A DNA stretch of 64,000 nt from Odobenus rosmarus divergens. Lineage: Eukaryota > Chordata > Mammalia > Carnivora > Odobenidae. The translations under genes and the position numbers were made by a program. Positions 1 to 12,107 of the stretch are shown here, piece after piece. The stretch covers positions 291,724-355,723 of the forward strand of contig NW_004450276.1 of NCBI RefSeq assembly GCF_000321225.1, read 5' to 3'. The notes under the pieces were generated by a model, which saw only the letters and a list, made by a program, of their open reading frames with translations, had not been told where the DNA came from and searched no databases. Numbering within the stretch: the first letter of the stretch is position 1; the number at the start of each line of letters is the position of its first letter.

Positions 1-554
1 TATGTATGGGAGTTAAACCAAGAAGGTGGTCAGAGGTATGGGTTCTGGATGGGTTGGTTTGGAAAAGCAAAGGTGTGGCCTTGTTAAGTTGTTTGCTATC
101 TCTAAGAATTGGAGTCATGCGAGGGGTAGTCTCTCCCCAGTCAGCAAGACCCCAGATGCCAGAAAATACAGAAAACAAGAAAACATAGTAATTATATGCT
201 CCTTCACTACATTATAGTACTTGCAAGGTATTCTTGACCCGTAAGTCTCCTTCCTGTCAGAAATATCACTACCTACTGCAGCAGATTTATTATCTCTTAA
301 CTCTTTCATGTCCATTATGCATTGGTTTCATGCGCATGACTCAGATATAAGAGATAAAATATAATGCAATCAGCCTGACTATGTAGACTGATAAAAAGTT
401 ATTTAAAAAATCGAATCTTAAAAAGAAATCAAAAGCATTTAAATTATTGCTCTGTCAGTATGTAAAATCAGTCAGAGTCATTTTAGCTCCTCATGGCTGT
501 AAGAGCTCTGACCTATGGATCTAAAGGGCAAATTCTTCTTCACAATCCTTTGAT
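1..554. other. Unassigned AT-rich non-coding DNA
   Basis: No repeat family, exon or RNA gene is recognised here. Short frames near positions 6-315 overlap each other on both strands, lack any domain-like composition and look like chance frames. Confidence 0.6.
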
Positions 555-640
555 GAACTCAAATTAAATGGAATGAATTTAGAACACTTAGCATAAAGCC
601 AGGCTCATATTGGATGCTCAGTAAAAGTTAGTTCCTTTCC
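555..640 (+). mobile_element. MIR SINE, 3' part
   Basis: The stretch reads like the 3' half of a MIR: a segment resembling 'agaacacttagcataaagcc' followed by 'ggatgctcagtaaaagtt', which is the diverged form of the MIR ending (cttagcacagtgcctggcac ... gctcaataaatg). It is old and shared by mammals, with no functional sign. It could also be the related L2 3' end. Confidence 0.55.
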
Positions 641-3600
641 CCCTTTCAGCCTAACTAACTTTTTAACATCAACAACCCAAACAACATTAAGTATCTGGTA
701 TCCACTTGACAGTTAATACTCTTTAAAAGATCAGATATCCTGAAAAACATTAACAACAAAAGGTACAGTTTCCTTGAATCTTTTTTTCCCCTTGGTTGTT
801 TTATATATTAACCATTATAAGCTTTTTAAGAGGATAAAAGTTTCTGGTACTCCAAGAAATAGAGAAATTAAACATTTATATAGTTAAGTTGTTTAATACT
901 CTTAAATTTAGATTTAATGTCTGTGTGCTTATTTTACTTACATATAAACAATTCTTAATTTCCTTTCATATCAATGATTGACTTAATGAATAGATTGTTT
1001 ATATCTCCCATGATGCAGCCTTCAAATGTTTTCTTATAAATCACTGAATATTCTAAGGCTGCATGACTGTATCTCTTTAGTATCTTAATGTATCTGGAAG
1101 TCTGGGAAAAGAAGAAAGATATTAAACAATGCCCTCCATTCCTTTTATTAGCATGGCCACAAATGCTCGTTTTGCTGTAGCATCAAAATGATGAATAACT
1201 GCTGTACTTAGTCATATATTTGCAGTGGCAAATTAGGAGTCTTTGGATGTGAAAAACCACATTAAGCTTCCTTCAAACAAGCTTCCTTAGTCTTTAATTC
1301 TAGCTGTAATGGAACAACTAGTGTTAGCAATAAGAAGTCACTTCGAAATGATGGTATAGAAATGCTACTCTTCAGTTCATGATGGGACCTAAGATTAATG
1401 AAGTTCTTTAAATCCTCAAACCTCATAACCAAATACTAAGCCAGGTCTCTAAAAAGAATACATAATGAGGAACACATTCTAACATTCTAACACATAAAGG
1501 AAGGTATGATTGTCTATAGTTTAGTTTAATATTTTAGGAAAATTAGGATGAAATACTAAAATGCATCATATTTGATCCATCATCTGTAATAAAAATTCAA
1601 TTATATATGAATAGTTTATATCCAATAATTTTTATAAATTATTTTATATTTAGTAATCCAATTACAAAAATCTTTTTATATGTTGGTTTTCTCTTGATTG
1701 TCATTATAGGCTAGACCTTGAAGATATTTAATTTCTAAAAATTGTGAGGATGATATATAAAAAAACTTTTTATGTGCTGCCTCTCTTTCCTCTGTCTTTG
1801 TCACTCTGTTTCTGTCTGCCTTGATAATACAGTAAGTTCACGATGGGACCTAAGATTAATGGATTAACTCTAGTTTGATTTTTCCAATGGAAATCAAGTT
1901 TGTTTCATTCTTATTTTCATTCCTAATATTGCTCGGCCAGTGATCTTACAAATGACAGAAGATGGACTCGCTAAAAGAGTTTGGTTGGAACAAGCTACAG
2001 GAATTTGAGGTTTAGGAATCTTTGTAATCATTTAGTCTAAGCTCTACTTTTAGAGTTGAGGGAGAAAGTGTGATCAAGAGATGTTGTCATTTATTTAAGA
2101 GTGTTGAGCTATTTAATGGTGAAACAGTCCTCATGATTCCAAGTCCAGTACTCTCTCTACCAAACTCAACTGTTAATATCATCACTGCTTATTCCAAGTG
2201 CTAAAGAAAGTGTTGCTCTGTGGCAGGGGGTATAAATGCAAGGGCTGTCTGGGTAGGCAAATGAGGAATTAACATTTCCACATTAGACCCCCATTTAAAA
2301 AAAAAAAAACAAAACTGTGGCTCTATCAGCCTGTAGCTGCTTGAAACTCTATGTCGTTCACTATCTGTAACAAACAAATTCAATTATTTGATCAACATGG
2401 CTAGCCAAATCAGTCCAAAAACATTAAAGTAGAACAAATCCTTAATCTGACTTATTTTAAAACTTAACTGTCTTTTGATTTATTTGAATTCATAAAAAAT
2501 AGTATAAACTTAGAGATAGTTGGTGGAATCTATGAAATTATTTCTGTAGTTTCCTAAATCTATATTTTTTTCATTTTACTTTTAACTTATGAAATGCAAG
2601 AGTGACCAGTTGAGATAACTATATTAACAATTTGAACATTAGAAAAGAACATTTTTGTTTCTGCTAGGGAAACAATTCCATATTTTTCCGGTCTCCAAAA
2701 TTCTAATTAGTTCCTATTTTTTTAATGGTAAGGTTAAATTAAAACAAAACAAAACACTGGAATTCCAAAAAGAGATGCTGCTACTCTTTTCTTTAGCATT
2801 AAATACAAAAATAGAAAGTTTTCAACAATTTGAATAAAGATCAGTTAGCACCAATGGCATCCTAATCTATAATCCAAATTTTCATTTAATTTCACGGTGG
2901 AGAGTGCTATATAATTTGTTAGCATATGTTACCTTCATACTGTCAATAAATTATGATATCATTTGAACACCTTTAAAGATTAATTCAGGATATAGATTTT
3001 CATTTTCAATGTGATTTGTATCACAAATGTAGTCCTCTTGGGCTCAACTCCCAAAGCATAAATAAAAGGAAAAAATATTTTCCTCTTTTCAAAGCATCTT
3101 AAACATATTAAACGCAGTATTTTTCTGAATGGTACAGCACTACTGCCTTGTACTTCTTCCCTTCTGCACAATAGAAAAGAGAGACATTTATGATAAATGC
3201 AATCAAATGATTTATTCATTGAATTACTCCCCATCTATTTATGGTTGCATTTTTGGGGAATCAATAGAATAATTATTCTTTAGGGAATCCTAATTTATTT
3301 TCAAAATAAAAAAATGTATTTTAGAAAATAATTGCAACTACTACTTGGGCATATACAAAGTTCAGCCACAGAGAGAATCCTAAAAAGCAATCAGCTTTTA
3401 TTTATAGTTGATAAGGTAAATTTTGATCCACAATAAATATTTTATTCTGTAAGCGTAAATTAACAAGGTATATAATCCACCTTGCTAGAAAAGAAAAAAA
3501 ATCTGAATGTATATGTGTTGTGCTTTTTAAAGCCTTAATATTTACTTATTTTTAGCTACAATCTTTTCTTGCACCAAAAGGAAGAACTCTCTCATTATAG

Positions 3601-5234
3601 ATGTTAAATAGTAGGGTGTCCTTGAAAGAGTTTTAATCTTTAGGAAATTATTTCTTAAGTGAGCTCTTTCCATGGCAGTAGTGTTGGAAGTGGGGAAAAG
3701 AGCAGAAAAGAGATTAGGATCTAGATGAGTTTTTTATTATGAACAAAAATCCAAGTATCTCTTGATAGAAAACTTTGTAGTTACATGCAATCAGGCCAAG
3801 AAATTCAATATAAAACTTCAGACTCAATAAACCTCACACAGTTCATGCTAAATTCCCCTAATTGCCAATGAATAGTACACTCCCGCAAAGAAAACCAGAA
3901 AGGTCATGCTAAATTACACAGGCTCATGCTGTTCTGCAAATCCATTGTACCTTGCATCTCTGTCTTGTTGTGTCTGCCGTGCAATTTTCTGAACTTTACT
4001 CAACTTTACCACCTACTGGTTATCCAATTCTAATCCACAGAAGCAAATATTCACATAGCCTGACCTTCAGTAAACTGTAAGAAGGCTGGAAGGGCAAGAG
4101 AATTCAGAGAGGAAATAATCGTGACCATGTCTTATAAGTCATAGGAATAATTTATTTTTTTGTCTTATTTTAACTGGGGCAGGGAGTAAGAATGATAAAA
4201 AGAAATTGGCTTTTAAGTTTGAATAATTTATAGTAGAGCCCTGGAAAATGTCCATTAATTCAGTTTTTCATGACTTCTATGCGGTAAGAAGATGTAAACA
4301 TGTTACAATAGTAGCAAGACTTCTTTTAAAAAAGCAGAAAGGGATCACTTTCTGTAATTTGAGGGCTAAGAGAAAACCATAAAGAAAATTGCAGTGGTTC
4401 TTTTCCTTTCAATCTTTTAAATCCTTCCCCCAGACCAACTCTTTTATCTAGAACACCTAAAAAGAATGCATTGAGAAGTGTCTAGTGTGTTGCCTCTTGA
4501 CCGCCACAATCCTGAAAATATGCACACAGCTGTTACCCTCCCAAGAAAAGAAGTGTTTGAGAAGTAAGACAGAGGGAAAGAAAGAGATAGGAAAATGGAA
4601 AGGCGGAAGAGGAGGATTTTGTTGGTAAAAGACAAAGTTTGCCCGTGGTTAATTCATTTCCTCTTCAGCTCCTCACTTTCTTTCTTTCCTTACACCATGG
4701 CACTCTTTAATCTCTCCTCCTCTGTCAAAACTGGCTACCATAGAGGCTCTCGAATCAGTCTTTTCAACTTTGTGGTAAATTGAAGTCAGATTGCTACTCT
4801 TTTTAAATTATATTTGCATATTTAAACCTAATATATAATTGTGGAATACAAGATTTGTTTTCTGTTAAAGGATTTTTTAGGCACCAATAGTCAACTAGAG
4901 GAAGGTTTATTATTTGGGATGTTGTACAGGAGTATAAAATTAAATACTTCAGTAATAAAACTTACTGAACTCTACATTGATTTACCTTAAACTTTCCTGA
5001 AAGCATATAAAACTAATGTCTGTCTGCTTTGAGGTAATTACCACCTGTAACATCAATTAAGGATTTTAAAGATTAGTAATATGTTAAAATAAAATAAAAT
5101 GAAATAAAATTCCAGAGTGTAAAAACTGCTGTTTGAATAGGAGATTTTAGCATCTCTGAAAAGTCTCTATGCTTGTGTATTGAAAAATTTTATTCACATT
5201 CTTTTGGTAAGAGAGGGATAAGGAATGAGAATAT
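641..5234. other. Long unassigned AT-rich stretch without young repeats
   Basis: About 4.6 kb with no CAN-SINE, L1 or LTR that I can recognise. It contains a pair of 26-base direct repeats (listed separately), a purine-rich strand at 4559-4616 (GA-rich, pyrimidine-poor) and an (AAAAT)n-like stretch at 5085-5110. Short frames (for example 2980-3234 minus, 4595-4783 plus) show no domain, conserved motif or splice-flanked exon signature. Confidence 0.55.
1375..1861. repeat. Two 26-base direct repeats 435 bases apart
   Basis: Copies at 1375-1400 and 1836-1861 share the core 'gatgggacctaagattaatg' plus the preceding 'gttca', with a single T/C difference just before the core. The 435 bases between them are AT-rich and match no family I know, and they do not end in a poly-A tail. 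The pair may be the target-site duplication of an old insertion or the edges of a segmental duplication. Confidence 0.85.
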
Positions 5235-5340
5235 TGATTTTCCTGAGTATCTGCTCAGTGCCAAACACTCTTCTAGACACTTTCACATACAATTTTTTTT
5301 TTACTCTAATAATTACTTCTTTAAAAAAATAGCACAAGAA
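5235..5340 (-). mobile_element. MIR SINE fragment, antisense
   Basis: The segment 'tatctgctcagtgccaaaca' followed by 'ctcttctagacactttcaca' is a diverged copy of the antisense MIR start (agtgcctactatgtgccagg ... cactgttctaggcactttac). The rest is degenerate and T-rich. It is an old inactive repeat. Confidence 0.6.
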
Positions 5341-7143
5341 TTATTTTTAAGGATTTTGGAAATTAAAGTTTTTTAAAAATATTCTTTTTGGTTATCTGAA
5401 ATTCTAAAGTAAAAGTCTTATAAACGATATAAAATTAGTAGCCTTTTAAAGGCATCACATTTTTGCCCTTACATCATTGGGTCTTCCAACAGAGAAAAGT
5501 ATGTATTATGGAATGTTTTCTAAGAACTTGTGTGATATTTGCAAACTTTTCTTATTATTTAATTACTTTTAATTTGTGAAAGAGTAAATTTTTTAAACAT
5601 GTAATATATTGGGAGGAAAACTATATTCTTTTTTCCCAAATATTTGTGATTTCATTAGTACTATTGATGTGTGGGTCCTGGAATAGTATTCCATTTACCC
5701 ATCTTATGGGACTTGGTGTTGATTTAAGTAACTCCAGAGAGTGACTTTATACAAGGGGACAAAGGTTCCTAACCATAGACTAAAAGCAGAGTCAGTGGGC
5801 CCTAAAAACTCCAGGTGTGTTATACGGAGGATGATGTAATGTTAAGTGCATGATGTCAGGTGCTTGTCATACCCTGGGAAAGTGAACCACTATCGTGTTT
5901 TGTAGTGGATCATAAAAAGAATTAGATATGCTAATTTAACAAGATGTTTTGACTCTATGGTCACATAGTGAAGTGGTCGATAAGCTACTTGTAACTGGCA
6001 AGAATATGCAACTGGCTTAAATATGTTTATTATGAAGTGATAGGCACTTCAAATTCTCATAAGCTTTCACCCATTTTCCATAGAATGGTTTTGTCATATT
6101 TATTCTCATTGACTGTGAAGTGGACCCTAAACTGATTAACATCCAGACTTTTTCAAAACTTTGGCAAGATAGTCTCTTGAAAATAAACCCTTCATTAACT
6201 TTAGAGATGACAGCTGTGTCCATAATTCTTTAAGCAGATCAGAAATGTTTTTGCAGTGCAACAAAAGGTCAAAGACAGAAAGCTCACTTTTAATAGACCA
6301 TTTCTTTAAGCATGTTTTTCCTCAAAAAGTTTATATTAAAATGCAGTATATCTATTTCTTCTACTTCAGGTATTAATTATTTTGACAAGCAATGGGAAGT
6401 CTCAGGAATATGTGAACTGATGAAAACAAAAGCAATGATGTTTCCAAGGATGCACCTGACAGCTCTTAGGGGATCTAGAGAAATGAGAGCAGAATTACAA
6501 TGATTTCAAGTGTTTTAGTAAATACACTCAGGCAATTTAAAGTTGCAAAAATTCATCAGGTTTATACTGAACTTAGATCTTTTCTGAATGCATAGTAACT
6601 CTCTTATGTAATTTTTTAATGCCATAAATTTCTATTATAATGATTTGACTTTCTATTATAAAAAAGTATACTTAGTATAGATTTATATATTGAAACTTAG
6701 TTTTATATGTAGTGATAACTATGTCTTGTAGTAATAACAAGTCTATAAAATACTTGTCTGGATTACTAAATCTTAAATTTGGAGAGTTCTGTTAACAGAG
6801 TTTCCTTAGTAACCCAGTTAATTTTTATAATAGATCTTTATTTATTATTTGGTATATTTTTCTATCTTAGATTTTTGTACTTTCTTTTAATACTAGAACT
6901 AAATTTCCCCTACAGAAAGGTAGATGCTTAAAGCTAAATTATTTTATTAATCAAAATAAATAAATCGACTACATTAAGAAGCTTGAAAAGGTTATGGGAA
7001 TTTCTAGGGATCCTTTCATTTATAAATTATGGTGGGATTTTTCATCTATTTTTCCATTATCCTGAGATTGAAGCAGTATCATAGATTTCACTATTATTAC
7101 CATTATTATTGTTGTAGTGACTTCTGAATTATAATGAGATATT
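5341..7143. other. Unassigned AT-rich non-coding DNA
   Basis: I recognise no gene or repeat family here. Frames at 6017-6223 (minus) and 6312-6503 (plus) are short and have low-complexity composition without motifs. Confidence 0.55.
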
Positions 7144-7160
7144 AAGAACAGGCTGTTTTA

Positions 7161-7357
7161 TCATTTTTTTAAAGATTTATTTATTTATTTGACAGAGAGA
7201 GACAGGGAGGGAGGGAACACAAGCAGGGGGAGTGGAAGAAGGAGAAGCAGGCTTCCTGCTAAGCAGGGAGCCTGATGTGGGGCTCCATCCCAGGACCCTG
7301 GCATCATGACCTGAGCCGAAAGCAGATACTTAACCGACTGAGCCACCCAGGCTCCCC
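7161..7357 (-). mobile_element. CAN-SINE (tRNA-derived carnivore SINE), antisense
   Basis: Read on the minus strand it has the full CAN-SINE layout: tRNA-like head (complement of 'gagccacccaggctcccc' at the right end), B-box region, CT-rich tract and an AAATAAATAAATCTTT-type tail at the left. It is flanked by a 17-base target-site duplication (aagaacaggctgtttta at 7144-7160, aagaacagcctatttta at 7358-7374; two mismatches). Such elements are non-autonomous and mobilised by L1 machinery. Confidence 0.95.
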
Positions 7358-7374
7358 AAGAACAGCCTATTTTA

Positions 7375-7842
7375 ATGCTACCAACCCATCCATATGTTCT
7401 AGATGGATAGAGTACATTCTATACTGAGGTTTTAAAAAAGGGGGGGAAAAAGGCAAATTTATTAGCATACCAGACAAACAAGGAAGTGTCATTAAAACTC
7501 TGCACATCCTGTTTCCCAAGGCAGGGTATTCTCAGGTAACAGGAACTCTTCCCCTAGAGGTGTATTGGACTGGCTGCAAAAGAGACTGGCTCTAGAGGAA
7601 AAGGTTTGAGCCTACAGTGGTGCCCACACAAGACAGGTGGTATTAACCAGTAGCAGCAATTCTGTTTCATATCAGAATCCTCCTATAGTATTCTTTCATT
7701 CCTGTCTGTTAGGGCAAGTTCAGCTTCCCACTGCTCCATCACCCCAAGGCTGCTACATCAAAAGCTAAGGCTTACTTCTCATTTTCCTTTAAGATCTTTT
7801 AAAGAAATGTGGCTCTAACTATTTATGGATCAAATCATTTTA
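7375..7842. other. Unassigned stretch
   Basis: A somewhat more GC-balanced segment between a SINE and an L1. No repeat family or frame is recognised. It could be a fragment of an old LTR, but I see no diagnostic ends. Confidence 0.4.
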
Positions 7843-7857
7843 TTAGGGATACAAAAT

Positions 7858-9156
7858 TAATTAATCAATTAATTAAATTCCAGTATAGTTAACATACAGT
7901 GTTATATTAGTTTTGGGTATACAAGATAGTGATTCAACAATTCCATACATCACCCAGTGCTCATCACAAGTGCCCTCCTTAATCCCCATCACCTATTTAA
8001 CCTATTCCCCCACTCCCCTCCCCTCTAGTAACTATCACTTTGTTCTCTATAGTTAAGAGTCTGTTTCTTGGTTTATCTCTCTCTTTTCTTTTCCTTTGCT
8101 TGTTTTGTTTCTTAAATTGCACATATGAGTGAAATCATATGGTATTTGTCTTTTTCTGACTGACTTATTTCATTTAGCATTATACTCTGTAGCTCTATCC
8201 ATGTTGTTGCAAATAGCAAAATTTCATTCTTTTTTATGGCTGAATAATATTCCATTGTAAATATATACCACCTCTTTATCCATTTTTCTATTGATGGGCA
8301 CTTGGGCTGCTTCCTTAATTTGGCTATTATAGATGATGGGGTACATGTATCCCTTTGAATTACATAGGGGTGCATGTATCTCTTTGAATTAATGTTTCTG
8401 TATTTTTTGTGTAAATACCCAGTAGTGTGATTACTGGATCATAGGGTAATTCTATTTTTAACTTTTTGAGGAACCTCATACTGTTTTTCACGGTAGCTGC
8501 ACCAGTTTTCATTCCCACCAACAGTGCATGAGGGTTCCTTTTTCTCCACATCCTCTCCAACTCTTCTTTCTTGTGTTGTTGATTTTAGCCATTCTGACAG
8601 GTAGTGAGGTGATATCTCATTGTGGTTTTGACTTGCATTTCACTGATGATGAGAGATGTTGAACATCTTTTCATGTATCTGTTTGCCATCTGTATGTCTT
8701 CTTTGTAGAAATGTCTGTTCATGTCTTCTGTCCATTTTTAAGTTAGATTATTTGTTTTTGGGGTGTTGAGTTGTGTAAGTTCTTTATATATGTTAGACAC
8801 TAACCCTTTATCAGATAAGTCATTTGCAAATATCTTCTCCCATTCTGTAGTTTGTCTTTTAGTTTTGTTGATGTTAAGGACATTACTGCCTATATTCTTT
8901 TCTTGGATTTTTAGGTTTTAGGTCTCACATTTGGGTCTTTAATACATTTTGAGTTTATTTTTGTACATAGTGTAAGAAAGTGATCCAGTTTCATTCTTTT
9001 GCAAATGTTGCTGACCAGTTTTTCCAACACCATTTGTTAAAGAGAACATCTTTTTTCCATTGGATATTCTTTCCTGCTTTGTTGAAAATTAATTGGCCAC
9101 ATAATTGTGGATTTATTTCTGGGTTTTCTGTGTTGTTCCATTGATCTATATGTGTC
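7858..9156 (-). mobile_element. 5'-truncated L1 (LINE-1), antisense, with 15-base TSD
   Basis: Carnivore L1 3' end read on the minus strand: AT-rich tail next to 7858, 3' UTR to about 8111, then ORF2 C-terminal coding sequence to the truncation point. It is bounded by a perfect 15-base target-site duplication, ttagggatacaaaat (7843-7857 and 9157-9171), so these are the true limits of a single target-primed insertion. An internal deletion, about 120 bases by comparison with the related copy at 42 kb, lies near 8874-8880. It is dead: truncated, deleted and frameshifted. Confidence 0.95.
8112..8560 (-). pseudogene. L1 ORF2 C-terminal remnant
   Basis: Two minus-strand frames (8360-8560 and 8112-8375), offset by a frameshift near 8370, together cover the end of ORF2p, downstream of the reverse transcriptase. 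Diagnostic pieces visible are 'PYDPVITLLGIYTK', 'MEYYSAIKKNEILLF' and the terminal 'SEKDKYHMISLI', which match the conserved C-terminal segment of mammalian L1 ORF2. There is no endonuclease or reverse transcriptase domain in this copy, so no enzyme activity is possible. The stop at 8112 is probably the original ORF2 stop, since the 3' UTR follows. Confidence 0.9.
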
Positions 9157-9171
9157 TTAGGGATACAAAAT

Positions 9172-10005
9172 GTAAATAATATAGGGAACCTTAGCATTTT
9201 TGAATTCCTATCACATGTACCAGAAAAAGATTATCTTTAATTTTCCAAGAGAAGTAAATTTCAAATCAAAATCTATTCAACATGACTCTCAGTTTTTGTT
9301 TTCTCAAAATGAGATAAAATCCCTTTTTAATCATTAAGCACTTACTAGACATGACTTTTTCTCTGTGCAAATAACATCAATTGCAAAAACAAAAATACTC
9401 TGTAACTTTTAGACAAGAAACCTAATACACAATTCATTTATAAGTAGGAGTTAAAGATTCTTAAAACTTGCTGTCATCATCTTTATTAAAAAGAATGAAA
9501 TGTGATTAACAATAACATTAACAATAACAAATCATTCATGTCTTCCAAAAAATGGTCATGAAAAATTTGTTCAGATAGGGATAATTATCTTCTACATAAA
9601 AATATTCATATATATCTCCATTGGAAGGAAGAGGAACAAATCTTCCTGGATGTCTTGTTTACCAGTGAGAAAACTTCTCCAACAGCTCCCCCATGCTTTC
9701 TTTTAAAGAAAGAAGAGAGGGGGGTAGATTTGGGGTGGCCAAACAATGACATCCTCTGCTATATGTAAGGTCAAGTAAAGCAGTAATTAAGAATCAGACT
9801 CAAGTTACATGTTGAGGTTAAGGAATTTACAGATGAACAATAAGGAAGTGTAGTCAAGAAGGTAGTAAGTGTTCATAAAATGGCTAAGCTAAGATTGTCC
9901 AAGGGAAAATAGAGATAACAATTCAGAGGCTAGGACAGGAAGTAGGTGGTATTTTCAGGAGCAGAACACCAAAATTTAGTATCTGCTAATGCCCAAAGAT
10001 GACTT
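9172..10005. other. Unassigned AT-rich non-coding DNA
   Basis: Nothing recognised. It contains purine-rich patches near 9700-9725 but no repeat edges or coding signal. Confidence 0.5.
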
Positions 10006-10006
10006 C

Positions 10007-10027
10007 TACCCACCCACCCACCCAACC
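10007..10027. repeat. (ACCC)n short microsatellite
   Basis: About five CCCA units in a row after 'gacttct', ending in 'aacccc'. It is short, and length polymorphism is possible. Confidence 0.85.
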
Positions 10028-10209
10028 CCGACCAAAAGTGAAAACCTTTTTTGCAAACCTTTGTCTTCACTTCTGGTTTATAATAGTTCATAAAATATTA
10101 GTTTGAATTATCATAAATATGGTTTAGTGATACCCGTCTTGCTTTCCTAGTTGACTTTTCATTGCAGGGACTCTTTGTCAGAGGAGAACTCTAATCTATT
10201 ATTACTTTA

Positions 10210-11150
10210 CTTATGGTCATTAATTTACTCATTCCACAAACATTTGTTAAGGACCCATTTTGTGCTATGGTTCATGGTGTTAGGTCCTGAGATCCCAAAG
10301 GTGTTCACCATTGGAAGAGGCACATATGTAAATTTATAATTGTGGTAGAAAATAATATGTTTTATATTTGTAAACCCTTCATTGTAGCAGAGCATTTTCT
10401 GGAGAGGTCAGGAGTGGCTTCACAGAAAAGGTGTCTAATTTGAATTCTGGTGGTTAAATTTGACTAGTAGAGAAGTTGGGTAGACTATTTCTGGCAGAGG
10501 GAAAACCTTATAAAGGTATAGAAATCTAAAATAACATGTCTCATTCAGAGAACTTTATGATATGATAGCATCATAGGTACAAGATAAGAAGTAGGAGTCT
10601 GGAGAGGCAAATTTTGATCAAATCAGGACCCATACGATGCTACAAAGTGTAACAAATGAAAAGCCATCTTTGGGTTTTAAGTATGGGATGTATTTAAATT
10701 GTGGAAATATCACTTTAGTGGCAGTATGAAAAGTGGACTAGAGATAAAAAGAAATGAAAGAAGACCAATTAGGAGGCAAATACTGTAATACTGAAGAAAG
10801 ATGAGGAGGGTTTAAATTTGGAGAGTGGCAGTGAGAAAGGATAAGGGAAAAGGTTATTAGGTAAGACTTGAGGACGAATTGCATTTAGAGAATAAAGGAA
10901 GAGGAAAGTCAGAATGCGTTGCATGTTCCTTCTTTGGGAGATTGTGAAGTAGATTATCCAGCCATAATAGAGTGTGGATACACTTCAGGAGGAGAATGGC
11001 AAGTTCAGTTTGCACATACTGAGTGTGAGATGCCTGTGAAACATCTAGGCGGTTATACCCATTCACAGGTGGTTAGGAGAACAGTATAGGCTTGTTCTTA
11101 GGAGAACAGTATAGGCTAGATACAGATTTTGTGGTTATCAACATGTAGAA
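10210..11150 (+). mobile_element. Ancient L1M-like untranslated repeat
   Basis: The text follows, in order, a widespread old mammalian repeat: a 'cattccacaaacatttgtta' start, then 'aggtcaggagtggcttcaca', 'tttaagtatgggatg', 'accaattaggaggcaaatac' and 'gagtgtgagatgcctgtgaa'. I associate this with untranslated parts of ancient L1M subfamilies, but the subfamily is uncertain. It contains a 25-base tandem duplication near its end. No coding potential is retained. Confidence 0.65.
11073..11117. repeat. 25-base tandem duplication
   Basis: The 20-base segment ttaggagaacagtataggct occurs identically at 11073-11092 and 11098-11117, separated by 'tgttc', giving a period of 25. The identity suggests a recent local duplication inside an old repeat. 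Confidence 0.93.
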
Positions 11151-11159
11151 GTTGGCAAA

Positions 11160-11330
11160 TACTTGAATTTATACCCTTCAAGGGGATATAGTGAGATGAA
11201 AAGAGAGTAAGATTTATGAGGATAAGGGCTATATTTGTTTTCCTCATTGCTGTATTTCAAGGACAGCTAAGTACCAGATACATAGTAACCTTTCAGTATA
11301 TGCTTGTTTAAAGAACAAATAGTGAAGAGA
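11160..11330 (+). mobile_element. L2 LINE 3' end
   Basis: The sequence 'gataagggctatatttgttt' followed by 'cctcattgctgtatttcaag' and 'accagatacatagtaacctt' matches the plan of the L2 3' terminus (gagggcagggacc ... gctgtatccccagc ... gcacatagtaggcgctcaat) with heavy decay. Confidence 0.6.
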
Positions 11331-11978
11331 AGCCAGAAAAGGAAGTAATGGGGAAAAGTAAGAGACAAAGGAGGATAATTAAGAGGAAAAACTCAGTGTC
11401 ATGTACACCCAGGAAGGAGGTTCAAGAAAGGACTTGTCAAAAGTGTTTAAAGCTGCAAAGGGGTTACACAAAATAGAAATTGTAAAATTAGAACATGTGC
11501 TATTCTTCTTTTATACAGAAACCCAAATACATGTATTTTATTTTTATTTACATTCAATAAAATCTTAGTAGTGGAATGAATGTCAGACCATGGTTTTGGT
11601 AGATGAATTTCTTTTTATTCAACTTCAGATTTCCCTTATAATTCTCTGAAGTACATATTTATCAGAACCAACAAATGTACATTAAATGAGACTGTCAAGA
11701 AGCAAAATTATGTTTTGTTAAATGTAGGTTAAATTATATAATCAATAATATACAGACACAAATGCAATCTGGGGCCTTAAGAGGGAAAACAAGTATTTTA
11801 TTTTATTTTTTAACATGTTACAACCTTGTGAATTCTCATATTTCACAGAAAGGCAGCTAAGAGCTCCTAAGATATGAAAGAAAACTGAAAAAAAAAAACA
11901 AACCTTTGGAAACGTTAACTCAGGGTAAATTCACATAAGGTATTTTAAAGTGAAATAAGGAAACTAATTCTGCAGAAC
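11331..11978. other. Unassigned non-coding DNA
   Basis: A-rich and T-rich runs, no repeat edges and no coding signal. Confidence 0.5.
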
Positions 11979-11990
11979 AGTTGTTCATTC

Positions 11991-12097
11991 GGGGCAGCTG
12001 GGTGACTCAGTTGGTTAAGTGTCTGACTCAGCTCAGGTCTTGATCTTAGGGTTGTGAGTTCAAGCACTGAGTTGGGTGGAGCCTACTTAAAAAAAAA
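11991..12097 (+). mobile_element. Short-type CAN-SINE
   Basis: Starts 'ggggcagctgggtgactcag' and keeps the tRNA-like half ('gttggttaagtgtctgactc'), then goes straight to 'gagcctacttaaaaaaaaa' without the long CT tract. This marks a shorter, probably older subfamily. The target-site duplication is agttgttcattc (11979-11990) and agttgttcatgc (12099-12110). Confidence 0.92.
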
Positions 12098-12107
12098 TAG
12101 TTGTTCA

